This document shows, piece after piece, positions 54,501-62,949 of a stretch of DNA of 64,000 nucleotides. Origin of the DNA: BMS3BBIN04 sp964552465 (lineage in GTDB: Bacteria > Electryoneota > Electryoneia > Electryoneales > Electryoneaceae); NCBI GenBank assembly GCA_964552465.1, contig CAZKGR010000001.1, positions 124,001-188,000 on the forward strand, read 5' to 3'. Below the pieces are notes generated by a model. That model did not search any database. It worked only from the letters and a program-made list of their open reading frames with translations, and had not been told where the DNA came from. The position numbers and the translations under genes were made by a program. The number at the start of each line of letters is the position of its first letter. The stretch's first letter is position 1.

Positions 54501-54662
54501 GAACAGGAACGGACGATTGCTACCCGGCTCCAGCTCGATGGCCATCGAATCGAGGTACGCTTCGGAGTATTGTGGCGCTGATTCAGGCGGCATGGCGTCA
54601 CCCTCCGTAACACCAGCGAGGATCACCGAGAGCAGAATCAAATAGATTGCGTATCGTGACAT
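51516..54662 (-). CDS. GH133-like glycogen debranching / glucodextranase-type enzyme
   Basis: Large exported alpha-glucan enzyme, 1048 residues with signal peptide (IYLILLSVILAGVTEGDAM). An N-terminal beta-sandwich (about residues 30-280) precedes an (alpha/alpha)6 barrel of the GDE_C/GH133 type (about 285-700): LWAGLPWFSEGWARDTFISL, RGDEIIYNTADGTPWFI, RPNQAWAITVPLS and SQTWSLAEFLRTTYQDYL. The C-terminal about 195 residues (855-1048) form a glucodextranase-C/DOMON-like domain (LPGAYAADRFIHVGGGLEVE, VGAQDDHGGGGIGEFREV). It probably releases alpha-1,6 branches or glucose in the periplasm or outside. It lies between the large amylase and the CBM-esterase. Confidence 0.88.
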   Translation of the reverse strand: MSRYAIYLILLSVILAGVTEGDAMPPESAPQYSEAYLDSMAIELEPGSNRPFLFSGTGTSFYYGTTETIATDGWMGLHDGDHKLLDDWFLVIDGIPKDRADARVSVKPHEVVFRWPDGVILTIAPGSLDQDDLRFSARLNEADTSDFIPGEHRIGVYFVFPAHLKIDKAFANKTRGVQYYLGTAGEDSLFMAVGSKRWFDAPEMRSHGQNNGGPYSKHHGKPIHGVMFDEDGFDLVFTWAESASAAGDRMALMRRTDFASQQVRRQWLLNELNRSYFRCDDERINLAVNWAKLSVASLFAEDETVLWAGLPWFSEGWARDTFISLPGAALVLGKFDVAANILNRFAQWQNSDSDSPDYGKVPNRARGDEIIYNTADGTPWFIRELYEYGLYSGDRELWQEFGRPGGVVEISVEGAIRHRVDDLGFLTHDEADTWMDAKGPNGAWSPRGNRAVEIQALWLAQLQAATRICGVYNKGERLPFLTERWGQFEQDLVASFRKSFIRDDGLGLVDHLNSDGTPDLKIRPNQAWAITVPLSSENPLLSDEEQNRVVDTMRESLVYNWGVGSLAQSDEDFHPYHQTHQYPKDAAYHMGIVWTWLSGPFKSASRSGWGIAENEIDQMLDRGVPGTLSENLDALPRPQASEPNVSGTVSQTWSLAEFLRTTYQDYLGVKPVYDEPGKWSFDPAIPAEMGNVDAVLWLNGHAVRFISSINETQVSFTLTALEPDKISEPIDFSIFPNLMRDLSPINPIDRQLSQQIEHFELAFERVENRMIVNIQAGPMLPAFQVLEVPFQISAADDKPFMEPRSVEGIKSLAPPAWPMLPSQLVTMSSEKAPVIFHRREQMQDDTGIVEGANYGYPTDIMFKPGILDLVDVVIRADDVMAYFHLTYRDLVDPGWHPYYGYQLTFTSIAIRTGRLGTSFRTDVGRNSKYSLPGAYAADRFIHVGGGLEVEDAEDNILAAFVPSKPGDELGNTGNKSVSFAIPLDYLGSHPERWKIAIMVGAQDDHGGGGIGEFREVTEKGGQWSGSGATAFDPNIYDILFIDPANPND

Positions 54663-54691
54663 GGGATGCCTGATAAATTCGGTTATGTAGA

Positions 54692-54718
54692 GGGGACACT
54701 TTCGGAGAAAGCGTCCCC
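54692..54718. repeat. GGGGACACTTTC palindrome between amylase and debranching-enzyme genes
   Basis: The arms GGGGACACTTTC (54692-54703) and GAAAGCGTCCCC (54707-54718) pair with one mismatch. It is a variant of the palindromes at 24563 and 37706. It may serve as a partial terminator between the two genes, although a T-run is lacking on the minus side. Confidence 0.65.
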
Positions 54719-54773
54719 GATCTGTTTTATCCGTTTCTATCTCTTACTATCTGTTTCTGTCTGTTTCTAGCTG
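54719..54773. repeat. Degenerate short tandem repeat CTGTTTCT(A/G)(T/G)
   Basis: Five or six imperfect units of about 10-11 bases around CTGTTTCT, running from the palindrome to the amylase stop codon. On the minus strand these read AGAAACAG. The run is purine/pyrimidine biased and non-coding. Confidence 0.55.
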
Positions 54774-57700
54774 TCACTTCAACAGAACCATCTTCCTGCT
54801 CTGGACAAATTCCCCAGCTTCGATCCGGTAAAAGTAAACCCCGGATGACAACTCCTGACCGAACTGATCGTTACCATCAAATGTGACGCTATGCATGCCA
54901 GCCACCAGGGGTTGGTCGAGCAAAGTTGCCACATGTTGCCCGAGGACGTTGTAAACTGACAGCTTCACCTGCGAGGCGTTCGCAAGGGTAAACCTGATCT
55001 GCGTTGTCGGATTGAACGGGTTTGGATAGTTCTGCCCCAGGCTGAACTCGAATGGCAGCGCTTCACTGACTGTGTCATCCACATCGAGCACGAACGGCTC
55101 ATCGGAAATGATGAAAACGTTCGACTCATAGCCAGAGAACGTGTAGCCGAGAGTAGCGAGGTCTGCGCCAGTTACCGGCATGGAAATATTCGCGAAGGCG
55201 TCGGTCAGGTAATACTCAGCGCCCGGTTCGATACCCCAGTCCTCAGTCGGGATGGTGATCGTGGTCGCGCGTTCGCTGGATGACAGATTCAGTCCGACAA
55301 TCGCGATGTTCTCGCCTTCCAGGTATCGTCCGTAGCTGTAGACATGCTCGCCCTGTGTGTTCTCCAGCAATACCTGATCCACACTACTCATGGCTGGCAG
55401 GCGCCTTCTCAGTTCGAGCAAAGTTCCGTAATGCCCCAGCATGTTGTAGGGATCGTCGTTCCACGCAATCACTCCACGTTGCGATTCCTCCCCAACTTCC
55501 TGACCAGCATAAATCAACGGGATTCCCGGCATAGTGAGCAAAAGCGTTGCGGCAACTTTTGTTTGATCCGGAGAATGTTCCGTGATGTAGCGGGCCTCGT
55601 CGTGGTTCTCCATGAACTCGAACGGGAATGTATAGTCCGGCCAGGCGAATCCGTAATTCATGATCCGGTCCTGCAATCCTTCCGGGCTGGTGCTGTCGAC
55701 CATGAACAGATCACCAAAGCTATTACCCCATCCGTGGTGCATATCCCAGTGATAAGCCGAATCGAAGCGATCTGTCAAATAGATGAAATCTGTGACATTC
55801 GCTTCCGCCAACAGGTAAACTTCCGGTTTTATGGTCTTGAGGGCGGTTCGCCATGTGGGCCAGAAACTCGTGTACCGTTCCTGCACACCCAAGGCGACAT
55901 CGCAACGGTAACCGTCGATGTCGTATTCCTCAATCCACCACTTGGACATCTCGATCATATAATGACGTAAATCAGGATTGCTATAGTTGAGGTTCGGCAA
56001 ACTGGTCCAGTCGTAGTAGTATGTATAATCGCCGTTCTGGTCACGGTCGAACCAGTCGTAGGTGTTGGACGCTTCACCGTTCGCGATAGCGTCCTGCATC
56101 CACGAGTGTTCAATCGCACAGTGGTTGATCACCTGATCGAGGATGACTTTCAGGCCGTATTCGTGGGCTGTTTCTACCAAATTGGCAAAATCTTCCAATG
56201 TGCCGTAATCTTCTTCAATTCCGTAGTAGTCAGTGATCGCGTAGCCGTGTGTAGACGGTCCGGGATGAATCGGCATGAACCACAGGCAGGTGACTCCGAG
56301 GTCTGCGATTCGCCACATGTTCGCGGTGATAGAGCTTAACTGCTCGGACGCGTTGTATGAGCGAACGAAAATCTCGTAGATAACTGCCTCTTGCACCCAA
56401 TCGACGGACTGACCGAGATCGAACGGTACAACACCGTCAGCATTGACATCGACCATGGTGCGGGCGTGGGTTACGTTCTCATCAGAGTCCTCGAGTACAA
56501 CATCGAAATAGTATTCGCCAAGCGTTTGGGGTACTGTGAACGTGGCAACCGATGAGAATGCGCCAGTAAGTGTCACCACTTCTGGATTATCGAGATCGGC
56601 AGACCATTCGTATGCGATAGGTTGATCCTGCGGGTCTGTACTTTGAGTTGCACTTAGAATGACAGTTTCATCATCCACGGACACATTCAGCACTGCTTCC
56701 GGTGCCTGTGGAGTGTTGTAGAATATGCTCAATTCAGACGATGTGCCAATCTCACCACCGTCTTCCGCTTCAAGCTGGAAGGTATTTTCGCCCTCCACGA
56801 GATCAACATCTACTGTGAATTCGCCAGATACGTTGGAAATTACTGACGACGAACTTCCGCCATTCCACGTATGGTGCAGGGTAACATCGAGGGTCAGGTC
56901 GAGTAGCTCCGCATACAGGGTCTTCGTGGACTGGACAGTAGACCAGTCACGCGTCAGCCAGCGGATGACCGGACCAGATGATCCGACATTCTCTCCGATG
57001 TCGTGCGGTGCAATAGCTGCTAGTCCACGTCCGACTGCGTCGAGCGTGGCATTTCGGCCGCTTGTGTTGTTCGCGAAGAGGATATTTTGCAAGCGATAGC
57101 TGTCGGTAAATAGCATGTCGAATGCGTCTGGATCGTATGCCTCGGCGTGTCCACCGTTAGCGAGCCCGATTTCCCACGAATGATCTTCAGTCGGATCGAA
57201 TCCTTCGAAGAATGAGTAGGCTGAATAGTACCATTCGAAGCCATATGTGCCCATTACGGCTTCCAGATCTGCGACATTGATCGTAAACCGCCACCACTCA
57301 TTACCATCAGCAGCTAAAATGGTCACATCAAAACTCGGGCCGTATTCAACAGGATCACGGCTTGTGATCAGGCGGTTGTGGACATTGGCATCATAGTCAT
57401 CTGAGGCTGGATCTGCGAGCACGAACTGCACACCGGTACTGTTGAAATCGCGCAACGACATCTCAGTTCCGAATGCCTGATTTGCTGCTGGCGTGCCGCT
57501 AGCCGTGTTGTTGATCTGCATCAGCACACGGGACTCGGGATCAATTTGATCTTGGATGAGCGTAAATACTATCTGGTCACCCTCAGCCTCTTCATTGAGC
57601 TCGAGCGACAACATGTCAACAGCTGCGTTTGGTGTCGGTGCAGTATAGTTGCCGGGACCGTTCGCATCGGATGATCCTACGCTGCTATCGTAGCAATAAT

Positions 57701-58712
57701 AGCCATCATCAACGTCATCAACCACAAAGCCCCAGACGTATGTTCCAGTGTTGGCCTGATCGTCAGAGACTTCTACAGTAATCTCATATACACCTGCTGT
57801 CAGCCCTGTTATTTCGCCAGTCAGGACACCAGTGTCCGTGCTGAATGCGTAGTCTGCTGTACCTATGGGCGAAACTGAAATGTCAACCGTGGTCAGGTTC
57901 GCTCCAGAAACGTCCGTCGGATAAAACTGACCGGCGAGCGGGACCGTTATGGCACCCGCAGCAAAGATTTCGCCGACATACGGGCGGAAGCCATAGCCAT
58001 ATGGGTGATCCTTCGCTTCCGCGACGACGAGGCTGTTGTTGAACATGCCACCGTCGGTTTCTGGATTGTCCGGATCCTGCATCCAGTTGTCACCGGCTGC
58101 GTGGAACTTGTAACCGTAGGGCACTTCCATCAACTCGGCATCAAACCAGAACACACCCCGCTCATCCGGACCGTTCATCGGCATGTTTTCGCCCCAGCCG
58201 TTGAAATCGCCCTTGAGATAGACGGTGCCCAGGTCTTCAGGCGTGTATGGAACATCCACGCTGCGCGAATCGAGCACGAAATGATGGTATGTCATTGCCG
58301 GTGGTTCACCGAAGAATATGTGCCAGTCTGAGCCGCCGTTGTTGTCCCAGTTGTTCCCGTTGGTGAACACATAGTCAATTTGATTGACAGTTTCGTCGGT
58401 CTGAATTTCTATATACCAGATAGTACCAGTGAGATAGAGCAGCGGTGTCTGGACGGATTGTCCGGGATCTGCAACCTGGGTGTTCGGCGGCCACATTTCC
58501 TGAGGTGGTTCAGTCCAAGCGTTAATCCCCCAGTGCAAGCGCAGATTGCCTGCTGGCAACTCGCCTGGATCAGTGTCGTAGTAAATCGTAACCAGATCAC
58601 CCGGCTCCGGATTTTCCGGTTCCCACCAAGACACATCCTGCGCGAAAGTGGATGAAAACACCATCAGTGAAACGAGTATCGTAAAGGTTAAACGACCGGT
58701 CAGCAACTTCAT
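54774..58712 (-). CDS. Multidomain GH13 alpha-amylase with T9SS tail
   Basis: A 1312-residue secreted amylase, starting at the ATG at 58712 behind GAGGTG. A signal peptide (FTILVSLMVFSSTFAQ) is followed by a CBM25/26-like domain (about 25-115; VSWWEPENPEPGDLVTIYYD), a CBM48-like domain (140-220; YLKGDFNGWGENMP), a cadherin-like domain (255-330), a glucodextranase/DOMON-like domain (340-535) and PKD/Ig segments (575-760). The GH13 barrel (about 770-1180) has ILDQVINHC, YRCDVALGV (nucleophile Asp near 937), LLAEANV (acid Glu near 969) and FMENHDEAR (Asp near 1036). The end is the T9SS tail (LGQNYPNPFNPTTQI). It acts on starch-type polysaccharides outside the cell. Confidence 0.93.
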   Translation of the reverse strand: MKLLTGRLTFTILVSLMVFSSTFAQDVSWWEPENPEPGDLVTIYYDTDPGELPAGNLRLHWGINAWTEPPQEMWPPNTQVADPGQSVQTPLLYLTGTIWYIEIQTDETVNQIDYVFTNGNNWDNNGGSDWHIFFGEPPAMTYHHFVLDSRSVDVPYTPEDLGTVYLKGDFNGWGENMPMNGPDERGVFWFDAELMEVPYGYKFHAAGDNWMQDPDNPETDGGMFNNSLVVAEAKDHPYGYGFRPYVGEIFAAGAITVPLAGQFYPTDVSGANLTTVDISVSPIGTADYAFSTDTGVLTGEITGLTAGVYEITVEVSDDQANTGTYVWGFVVDDVDDGYYCYDSSVGSSDANGPGNYTAPTPNAAVDMLSLELNEEAEGDQIVFTLIQDQIDPESRVLMQINNTASGTPAANQAFGTEMSLRDFNSTGVQFVLADPASDDYDANVHNRLITSRDPVEYGPSFDVTILAADGNEWWRFTINVADLEAVMGTYGFEWYYSAYSFFEGFDPTEDHSWEIGLANGGHAEAYDPDAFDMLFTDSYRLQNILFANNTSGRNATLDAVGRGLAAIAPHDIGENVGSSGPVIRWLTRDWSTVQSTKTLYAELLDLTLDVTLHHTWNGGSSSSVISNVSGEFTVDVDLVEGENTFQLEAEDGGEIGTSSELSIFYNTPQAPEAVLNVSVDDETVILSATQSTDPQDQPIAYEWSADLDNPEVVTLTGAFSSVATFTVPQTLGEYYFDVVLEDSDENVTHARTMVDVNADGVVPFDLGQSVDWVQEAVIYEIFVRSYNASEQLSSITANMWRIADLGVTCLWFMPIHPGPSTHGYAITDYYGIEEDYGTLEDFANLVETAHEYGLKVILDQVINHCAIEHSWMQDAIANGEASNTYDWFDRDQNGDYTYYYDWTSLPNLNYSNPDLRHYMIEMSKWWIEEYDIDGYRCDVALGVQERYTSFWPTWRTALKTIKPEVYLLAEANVTDFIYLTDRFDSAYHWDMHHGWGNSFGDLFMVDSTSPEGLQDRIMNYGFAWPDYTFPFEFMENHDEARYITEHSPDQTKVAATLLLTMPGIPLIYAGQEVGEESQRGVIAWNDDPYNMLGHYGTLLELRRRLPAMSSVDQVLLENTQGEHVYSYGRYLEGENIAIVGLNLSSSERATTITIPTEDWGIEPGAEYYLTDAFANISMPVTGADLATLGYTFSGYESNVFIISDEPFVLDVDDTVSEALPFEFSLGQNYPNPFNPTTQIRFTLANASQVKLSVYNVLGQHVATLLDQPLVAGMHSVTFDGNDQFGQELSSGVYFYRIEAGEFVQSRKMVLLK

Positions 58713-58767
58713 GGTACACCTCAATGCGTCAAAGTATCGAAAGTAAAACTTGTGAGTGTTCTGTCTG

Positions 58768-60111
58768 CTACTTCTGGAATAGTACGTATCCCAGTGCCGG
58801 GACAACGAATTCAGTACCGGGTGTCTCGCCTGATTCCATATTGGCGTATTCATCCAGATCAATCCCATCTGGACTGCTAACGGTTTGTTCCACGTCACTG
58901 AAATTGATCACGACGATAACTGAGTGTTCATCCTTGAGCCGATTATACATGAGAATCTCATCATTCCCTGAATCCAACCGGACAATCAAGCCGCCAAGCA
59001 GTGCTGAGTTGCCTGTTCTCTGATGGATCAATGTTCTGAAATACTCATGGATTGACTGATTCCCATTTTCCCAGTCTATTGTCTCTTTTTCAAACAAGGA
59101 TGGCTTATGAGTCTCACCGATTTCTTCACCGTTGTACAGCAACGGAATCCCTGGCAAAGTGAAGATCAGCGCTGCATATGGTTTCAATCCTGGCCAACCG
59201 AAGGCTTCCGCCGCGCGCGGTTCATCATGATTCTCGATAAACCGCATCGGCAATTTGCCCTCGGGATAGCTGTGGTGTTTTTGTTGGATGGCTGACCACA
59301 AGCTATCAAGCGTGATCTCGCCATGCACGTGATCCTTCATCCGATGGTACAGGTTCCAATCGTAACCAGCGTCGAAACCGGTATCGAGAATCCAGGGGTC
59401 TTCCCATTCCGCCAACATGAAGGCATCAGGACGACGTTCGCGGATCTGGGCGATAGCATCAGTCCAGAAATCGTTTGGAACCATACCGGCGACATCACAA
59501 CGATAGCCGTCAATACCTACATCATCAATCCAGAAATTGAGCGCACTGATCAAGTAGTTTCTGGCACCTTCTGAATCATGATTCCAATCTGTGATATCCG
59601 ACCAATCTGCCACTTCGCGGATGAAATTGCCGTCTTCGTCACGCATAAACCAGTCTGGATGTTCTTCCATTGAAATGTGATCGTTCGCGCTATGATTGAT
59701 CACCACATCGAGGATGAGTTTCATACCACGATTGTGGGCTTCCGAGACAAGCGTTCTCAACTCTTCCAGCGTGCCATATTCTTCACCTACGGCATGATAA
59801 TCCTGCACTGAATATGGGCATCCCCAACTACCTTTTCGCCCTTCAATCCCAATCGGATGGATGGGCATCAACCATATGGTTTTGATGCCAAGATCCTGTA
59901 GCCGGTCAAGATCATCCGTCAATCCGTTGAATCCACCTTGCTCAGAATACGCGCGCAGATAGACTTCGTAAAGAGGTTGGCCAGAATGCCAGCCTTTTGC
60001 GAAATTGATCCCCAGGTAATCAGCGGGTTGGTGTTTTGAGCATGCTGTAACAAGCATGAGCAGGACCATGATTAAGAGAACAAAAAACCACGCAGCCCGA
60101 TATTTCATCAT
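58768..60111 (-). CDS. GH13 alpha-amylase-family lipoprotein
   Basis: A 447-residue lipoprotein (LLIMVLLMLVTACSKH, lipobox Cys near residue 24) with one compact GH13 domain. Motifs are LYEVYLRAYS near residue 47, IWLMPIHPIGI, LILDVVINHSANDH, YRCDVAGMVP (nucleophile Asp near 204), FMLAEWEDP (acid Glu near 233) and FIENHDEPR (Asp near 294). I start it at the ATG at 60111, which follows AAGGAATTG; the adjacent ATG at 60108 is equally possible. It probably trims maltodextrins released by the larger secreted amylase while held at a membrane. A 55-base gap separates it from that gene. Confidence 0.93.
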   Translation of the reverse strand: MMKYRAAWFFVLLIMVLLMLVTACSKHQPADYLGINFAKGWHSGQPLYEVYLRAYSEQGGFNGLTDDLDRLQDLGIKTIWLMPIHPIGIEGRKGSWGCPYSVQDYHAVGEEYGTLEELRTLVSEAHNRGMKLILDVVINHSANDHISMEEHPDWFMRDEDGNFIREVADWSDITDWNHDSEGARNYLISALNFWIDDVGIDGYRCDVAGMVPNDFWTDAIAQIRERRPDAFMLAEWEDPWILDTGFDAGYDWNLYHRMKDHVHGEITLDSLWSAIQQKHHSYPEGKLPMRFIENHDEPRAAEAFGWPGLKPYAALIFTLPGIPLLYNGEEIGETHKPSLFEKETIDWENGNQSIHEYFRTLIHQRTGNSALLGGLIVRLDSGNDEILMYNRLKDEHSVIVVINFSDVEQTVSSPDGIDLDEYANMESGETPGTEFVVPALGYVLFQK

Positions 60112-60235
60112 CAATTCCTTCACAAACAGCGGAGTTGCAACATTTTTCCGCAGGTGTCGATACGGAGGGCTATCCAGCTGAAATTCCACACTATGTAACC
60201 AGCATCACGCCCATCTGCCGGAAATGACAACAAAA

Positions 60236-60268
60236 GGGAGGGAAGACGATTGAAGCGTCCTCCCTCCC
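60236..60268 (-). terminator. Rho-independent terminator after the starch-binding-like gene
   Basis: In the minus direction, GGGAGGGAGGACG pairs with CGTCTTCCCTCCC (12 of 13 positions) with a 7-base loop, then TTTTG. It lies 33 bases after the stop of the upstream gene, separating it from the amylase genes. Confidence 0.8.
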
Positions 60269-60300
60269 CCATTCGTCAAACTTAGACATCTGCCTACACA

Positions 60301-61770
60301 CTACTTGGCAAGAATCATCTTCTTTGTCTGGCTCATGCCGTTCGCTTCCACACGGTAGAAGTAGATACCGCTGGCAAAGCTCGACGCATCCACGTTCAGC
60401 TCATAACGACCAGCGCTCATGCTGTTCAGGTTCTCGGCAATCACTTCCTGACCCGTCACATTGAACACACGGAAGGTTACATCACCCGGAGTCGGGAGAT
60501 TGAACGCAATCGTGGTGGTCGGGTTGAACGGATTCGGATAGTTCTGCTCGACTACGAATTCCGTCGGCAACGTTGGAGTGCTGACCTCACGGACTGACAG
60601 CCAATCGTCGAACCAGCTACCCTGTTCGCCGAATTGATCTTCGATCAACTGAGTTGGGTTCGGATCGTCCAGCGTCATGGTGCGGTCTTCCTGGAAATCA
60701 GCTTCGTTGTCAGTACCGTTAGCGCCATACTTGTAAACGTGTTGCAGCGGAGATGCCGCTGGGAAGTTAACCACTACGGTGTAGAAGCTGTCGGCAGCGA
60801 CTTCGTCCGGAGCAACACCATCATCCAACAGGACGTAATTTTCGAACGCCCAGCCCCAGTTGTCGAAAGAACCGGTTACGATGAAGTACTCCAGATCCTG
60901 ACCGTTGAGCCAGTCATTGCCTTCTTCTGCAGTGCGCTTGATTGCTGGACGACCATCGAGCAGGAAGGTAACATCGATGGGAACCGTGGAAACCTCAGTC
61001 TGATCGGACCACCAGACAACATCCATTTGCACATCAAGGTCGCCATCATTGCCATCGTCCGGTTCATCACCGGTCGGAACAAAGACGCGGTTACCATCCA
61101 GACTTTCCCAGATATCTTCACCAGTCTGATCATTATCCGGATCGATCACGAACTTGTACTGAAGTTCGGCACCTACTTCGAGCGCTGCGAAGTTGACCAC
61201 AACAGCGTACACTTCGGTCGCACCGATTTCGATCAGCTGGTTATCGTAGCCAGCCCAACCACCGATTTCTGGTTTGTTACCCCGAATCACAAGGCCATCT
61301 GTCACCGGATCAAAGGTACCTGATAGAATCGCAAATTCCATGTTCACCTGGAACAGGATTTCGTACGGGTATGTTTCGCCTGCAGATTCCACATCGTTGA
61401 AGAAGACGATGTCCAAGACAGTGTCTTCGTCAGGAACCGCAAGCTGACGGTTGTCGACTTCTTCCCACGTGAGTGTCGCAAAGTTGCCATCATTGGCGAT
61501 CACGAACTTGAATTCTTCGTTGTTGCCGGCGGTCATTTCCAGTGTTGCTTCATAAATGCCGTCTTCATCCGGGTCCAGCATACGGTCTGACGGACTACCC
61601 CAGCCGTTCATCGAGCCGTTAACACCGACTGAGTCGACGGCAGCGTCAAACGCCTCGAGTTGCATCTGGACATTCATGTCCACGCGGAAAGTGACATTCA
61701 CGGCTAATGCCGATCCGGCCACCAACATCAACATGAGCCCAAGCACCAACATCGTACGCAATTTCAGCAT
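60301..61770 (-). CDS. Secreted starch-binding-like protein with T9SS tail
   Basis: A 489-residue surface or extracellular protein. A signal peptide (LVLGLMLMLVAGSALAV) is followed by two or three beta-sandwich domains of the SusE/CBM20-48 kind: VTFRVDMNVQMQLEAF with NGSMNGWGSPSDRMLDPDED, then VIRGNKPEIGGWAGYDNQLI with LQYKFVIDPDN, then a third with VTGSFDNWGWAFENYVLLDD. The C-terminus is a T9SS tail (EQNYPNPFNPTTTIAFNLP, then SGIYFYRVEANGMSQTKKMI). Repeated GxxNxWG and QYKFV segments point to alpha-glucan binding. It probably holds starch at the cell surface for the amylases downstream. RBS AGGAGAAGAGG is clear. Confidence 0.88.
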   Translation of the reverse strand: MLKLRTMLVLGLMLMLVAGSALAVNVTFRVDMNVQMQLEAFDAAVDSVGVNGSMNGWGSPSDRMLDPDEDGIYEATLEMTAGNNEEFKFVIANDGNFATLTWEEVDNRQLAVPDEDTVLDIVFFNDVESAGETYPYEILFQVNMEFAILSGTFDPVTDGLVIRGNKPEIGGWAGYDNQLIEIGATEVYAVVVNFAALEVGAELQYKFVIDPDNDQTGEDIWESLDGNRVFVPTGDEPDDGNDGDLDVQMDVVWWSDQTEVSTVPIDVTFLLDGRPAIKRTAEEGNDWLNGQDLEYFIVTGSFDNWGWAFENYVLLDDGVAPDEVAADSFYTVVVNFPAASPLQHVYKYGANGTDNEADFQEDRTMTLDDPNPTQLIEDQFGEQGSWFDDWLSVREVSTPTLPTEFVVEQNYPNPFNPTTTIAFNLPTPGDVTFRVFNVTGQEVIAENLNSMSAGRYELNVDASSFASGIYFYRVEANGMSQTKKMILAK

Positions 61771-61844
61771 CCTCTTCTCCTTTAGTTTTTAAGACACACG
61801 ATCCTGCGGATGTATGCCTCGTATGCAGAGTTCAAGCAACTACC

Positions 61845-62939
61845 TTAGAATTTAAAATTTAACGAATACTTATGAACGTTTCCAAGCCTGTCAAAGCTTT
61901 CAAATGCGTAATCAACTCCGAAACGGAATGCCCCGCCGAGCGAGAATACCAACCCGCCACCGAAGGTGAAACCACCGCCGTTGTCAGGTTCAAACATCAA
62001 AAACTCAGTTTCGCCCTTAGGGGTATCTTCGGTTTCGTAGCTACCTGGTCGCATTGAACGCAGACCGGCGCGCAGGAAATAGGATTCACGCATGGCGTAT
62101 TCCATCCCGACATTGACGGATTCTGTGTTGTCGTTCGGCACGACCCAGTCCATTGCCCAGGTCAGTCGATGATCCGTTTGCTGGATCAGCTCTCCTGCCA
62201 ACCCCAAGCGAAGAGTCAGAGGTAGTTTCCAGCGGTCAGTCTCGTATTCAGCCGTGATATTCGAGTTGTTACCTTCACGGTACTCATCGGGATCGTAATA
62301 GACATACAGATCTTTACCGTCCATCTGCATCTTCGTCCCGAAATTGGTGATGTTCATACCCAGGCGAATATCATCAAATGGAGTGATGAACAGCGTGCCG
62401 ATGTCGAACGCGATTCCGGTTGCAGATTCGTTCCAGATCTTCTGGTGGATGTACTTGACTGAACCACCAATGGCAAACTTGTCGTAGAACTCGTATCCAT
62501 AATGGACTGCTGCGGCAACATCGTAGCTGTTGAAAAACAGGCCGGTCCCATCCTGCTGGGAAACGGTGGTAACTTCCATCTCGCCGACATTGAGCATGGT
62601 CGCGGAAACGCCGAGGGTTCCCATTCGTCCCATGGGAAGCATGGCTCCGACATATTCGAAGCTCATATCTGCCAGCCAGGTGCTGTGTGCCAACAGCACT
62701 TCCGATCCTGTTGCTTTCGTCATACCGGCCGGATTCCAATACATGGAATGCGCGTCATCAGCAACTGCAACAAACGCTCCGCCCATTGCCTGCGGACGTG
62801 TACCGACACCGATGGTCAAGAACGGGGCTGCAGTAGTTCCTACTTTGTTCTGTGACAAGGCGGAATCAGGCATCAGCAACACTGTCAACATGACAATTGC
62901 TGGAAGAACTCGTAGTAGCTTTCGCATCTTCGTTCTCAT
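61845..62939 (-). CDS. PorV/PorQ-family outer-membrane beta-barrel protein
   Basis: A 364-residue protein with signal peptide (VLPAIVMLTVLLMPDSALS) and the PorV/PorQ signature at its N-terminus: TTAAPFLTIGVGTRPQAMGG and AFVAVADDAHSMYWNPAG, followed by amphipathic beta strands up to the aromatic end YSLNFKF. PorV in T9SS species shuttles cargo with C-terminal domains at the outer membrane. Paralogues are common next to cargo genes, so this one may be specific to this locus or simply a related barrel. It lies 10 bases after the upstream T9SS-tailed gene and 74 bases before the starch-binding-like gene. Confidence 0.88.
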   Translation of the reverse strand: MRTKMRKLLRVLPAIVMLTVLLMPDSALSQNKVGTTAAPFLTIGVGTRPQAMGGAFVAVADDAHSMYWNPAGMTKATGSEVLLAHSTWLADMSFEYVGAMLPMGRMGTLGVSATMLNVGEMEVTTVSQQDGTGLFFNSYDVAAAVHYGYEFYDKFAIGGSVKYIHQKIWNESATGIAFDIGTLFITPFDDIRLGMNITNFGTKMQMDGKDLYVYYDPDEYREGNNSNITAEYETDRWKLPLTLRLGLAGELIQQTDHRLTWAMDWVVPNDNTESVNVGMEYAMRESYFLRAGLRSMRPGSYETEDTPKGETEFLMFEPDNGGGFTFGGGLVFSLGGAFRFGVDYAFESFDRLGNVHKYSLNFKF

Positions 62940-62949
62940 GTTCCCGCCT

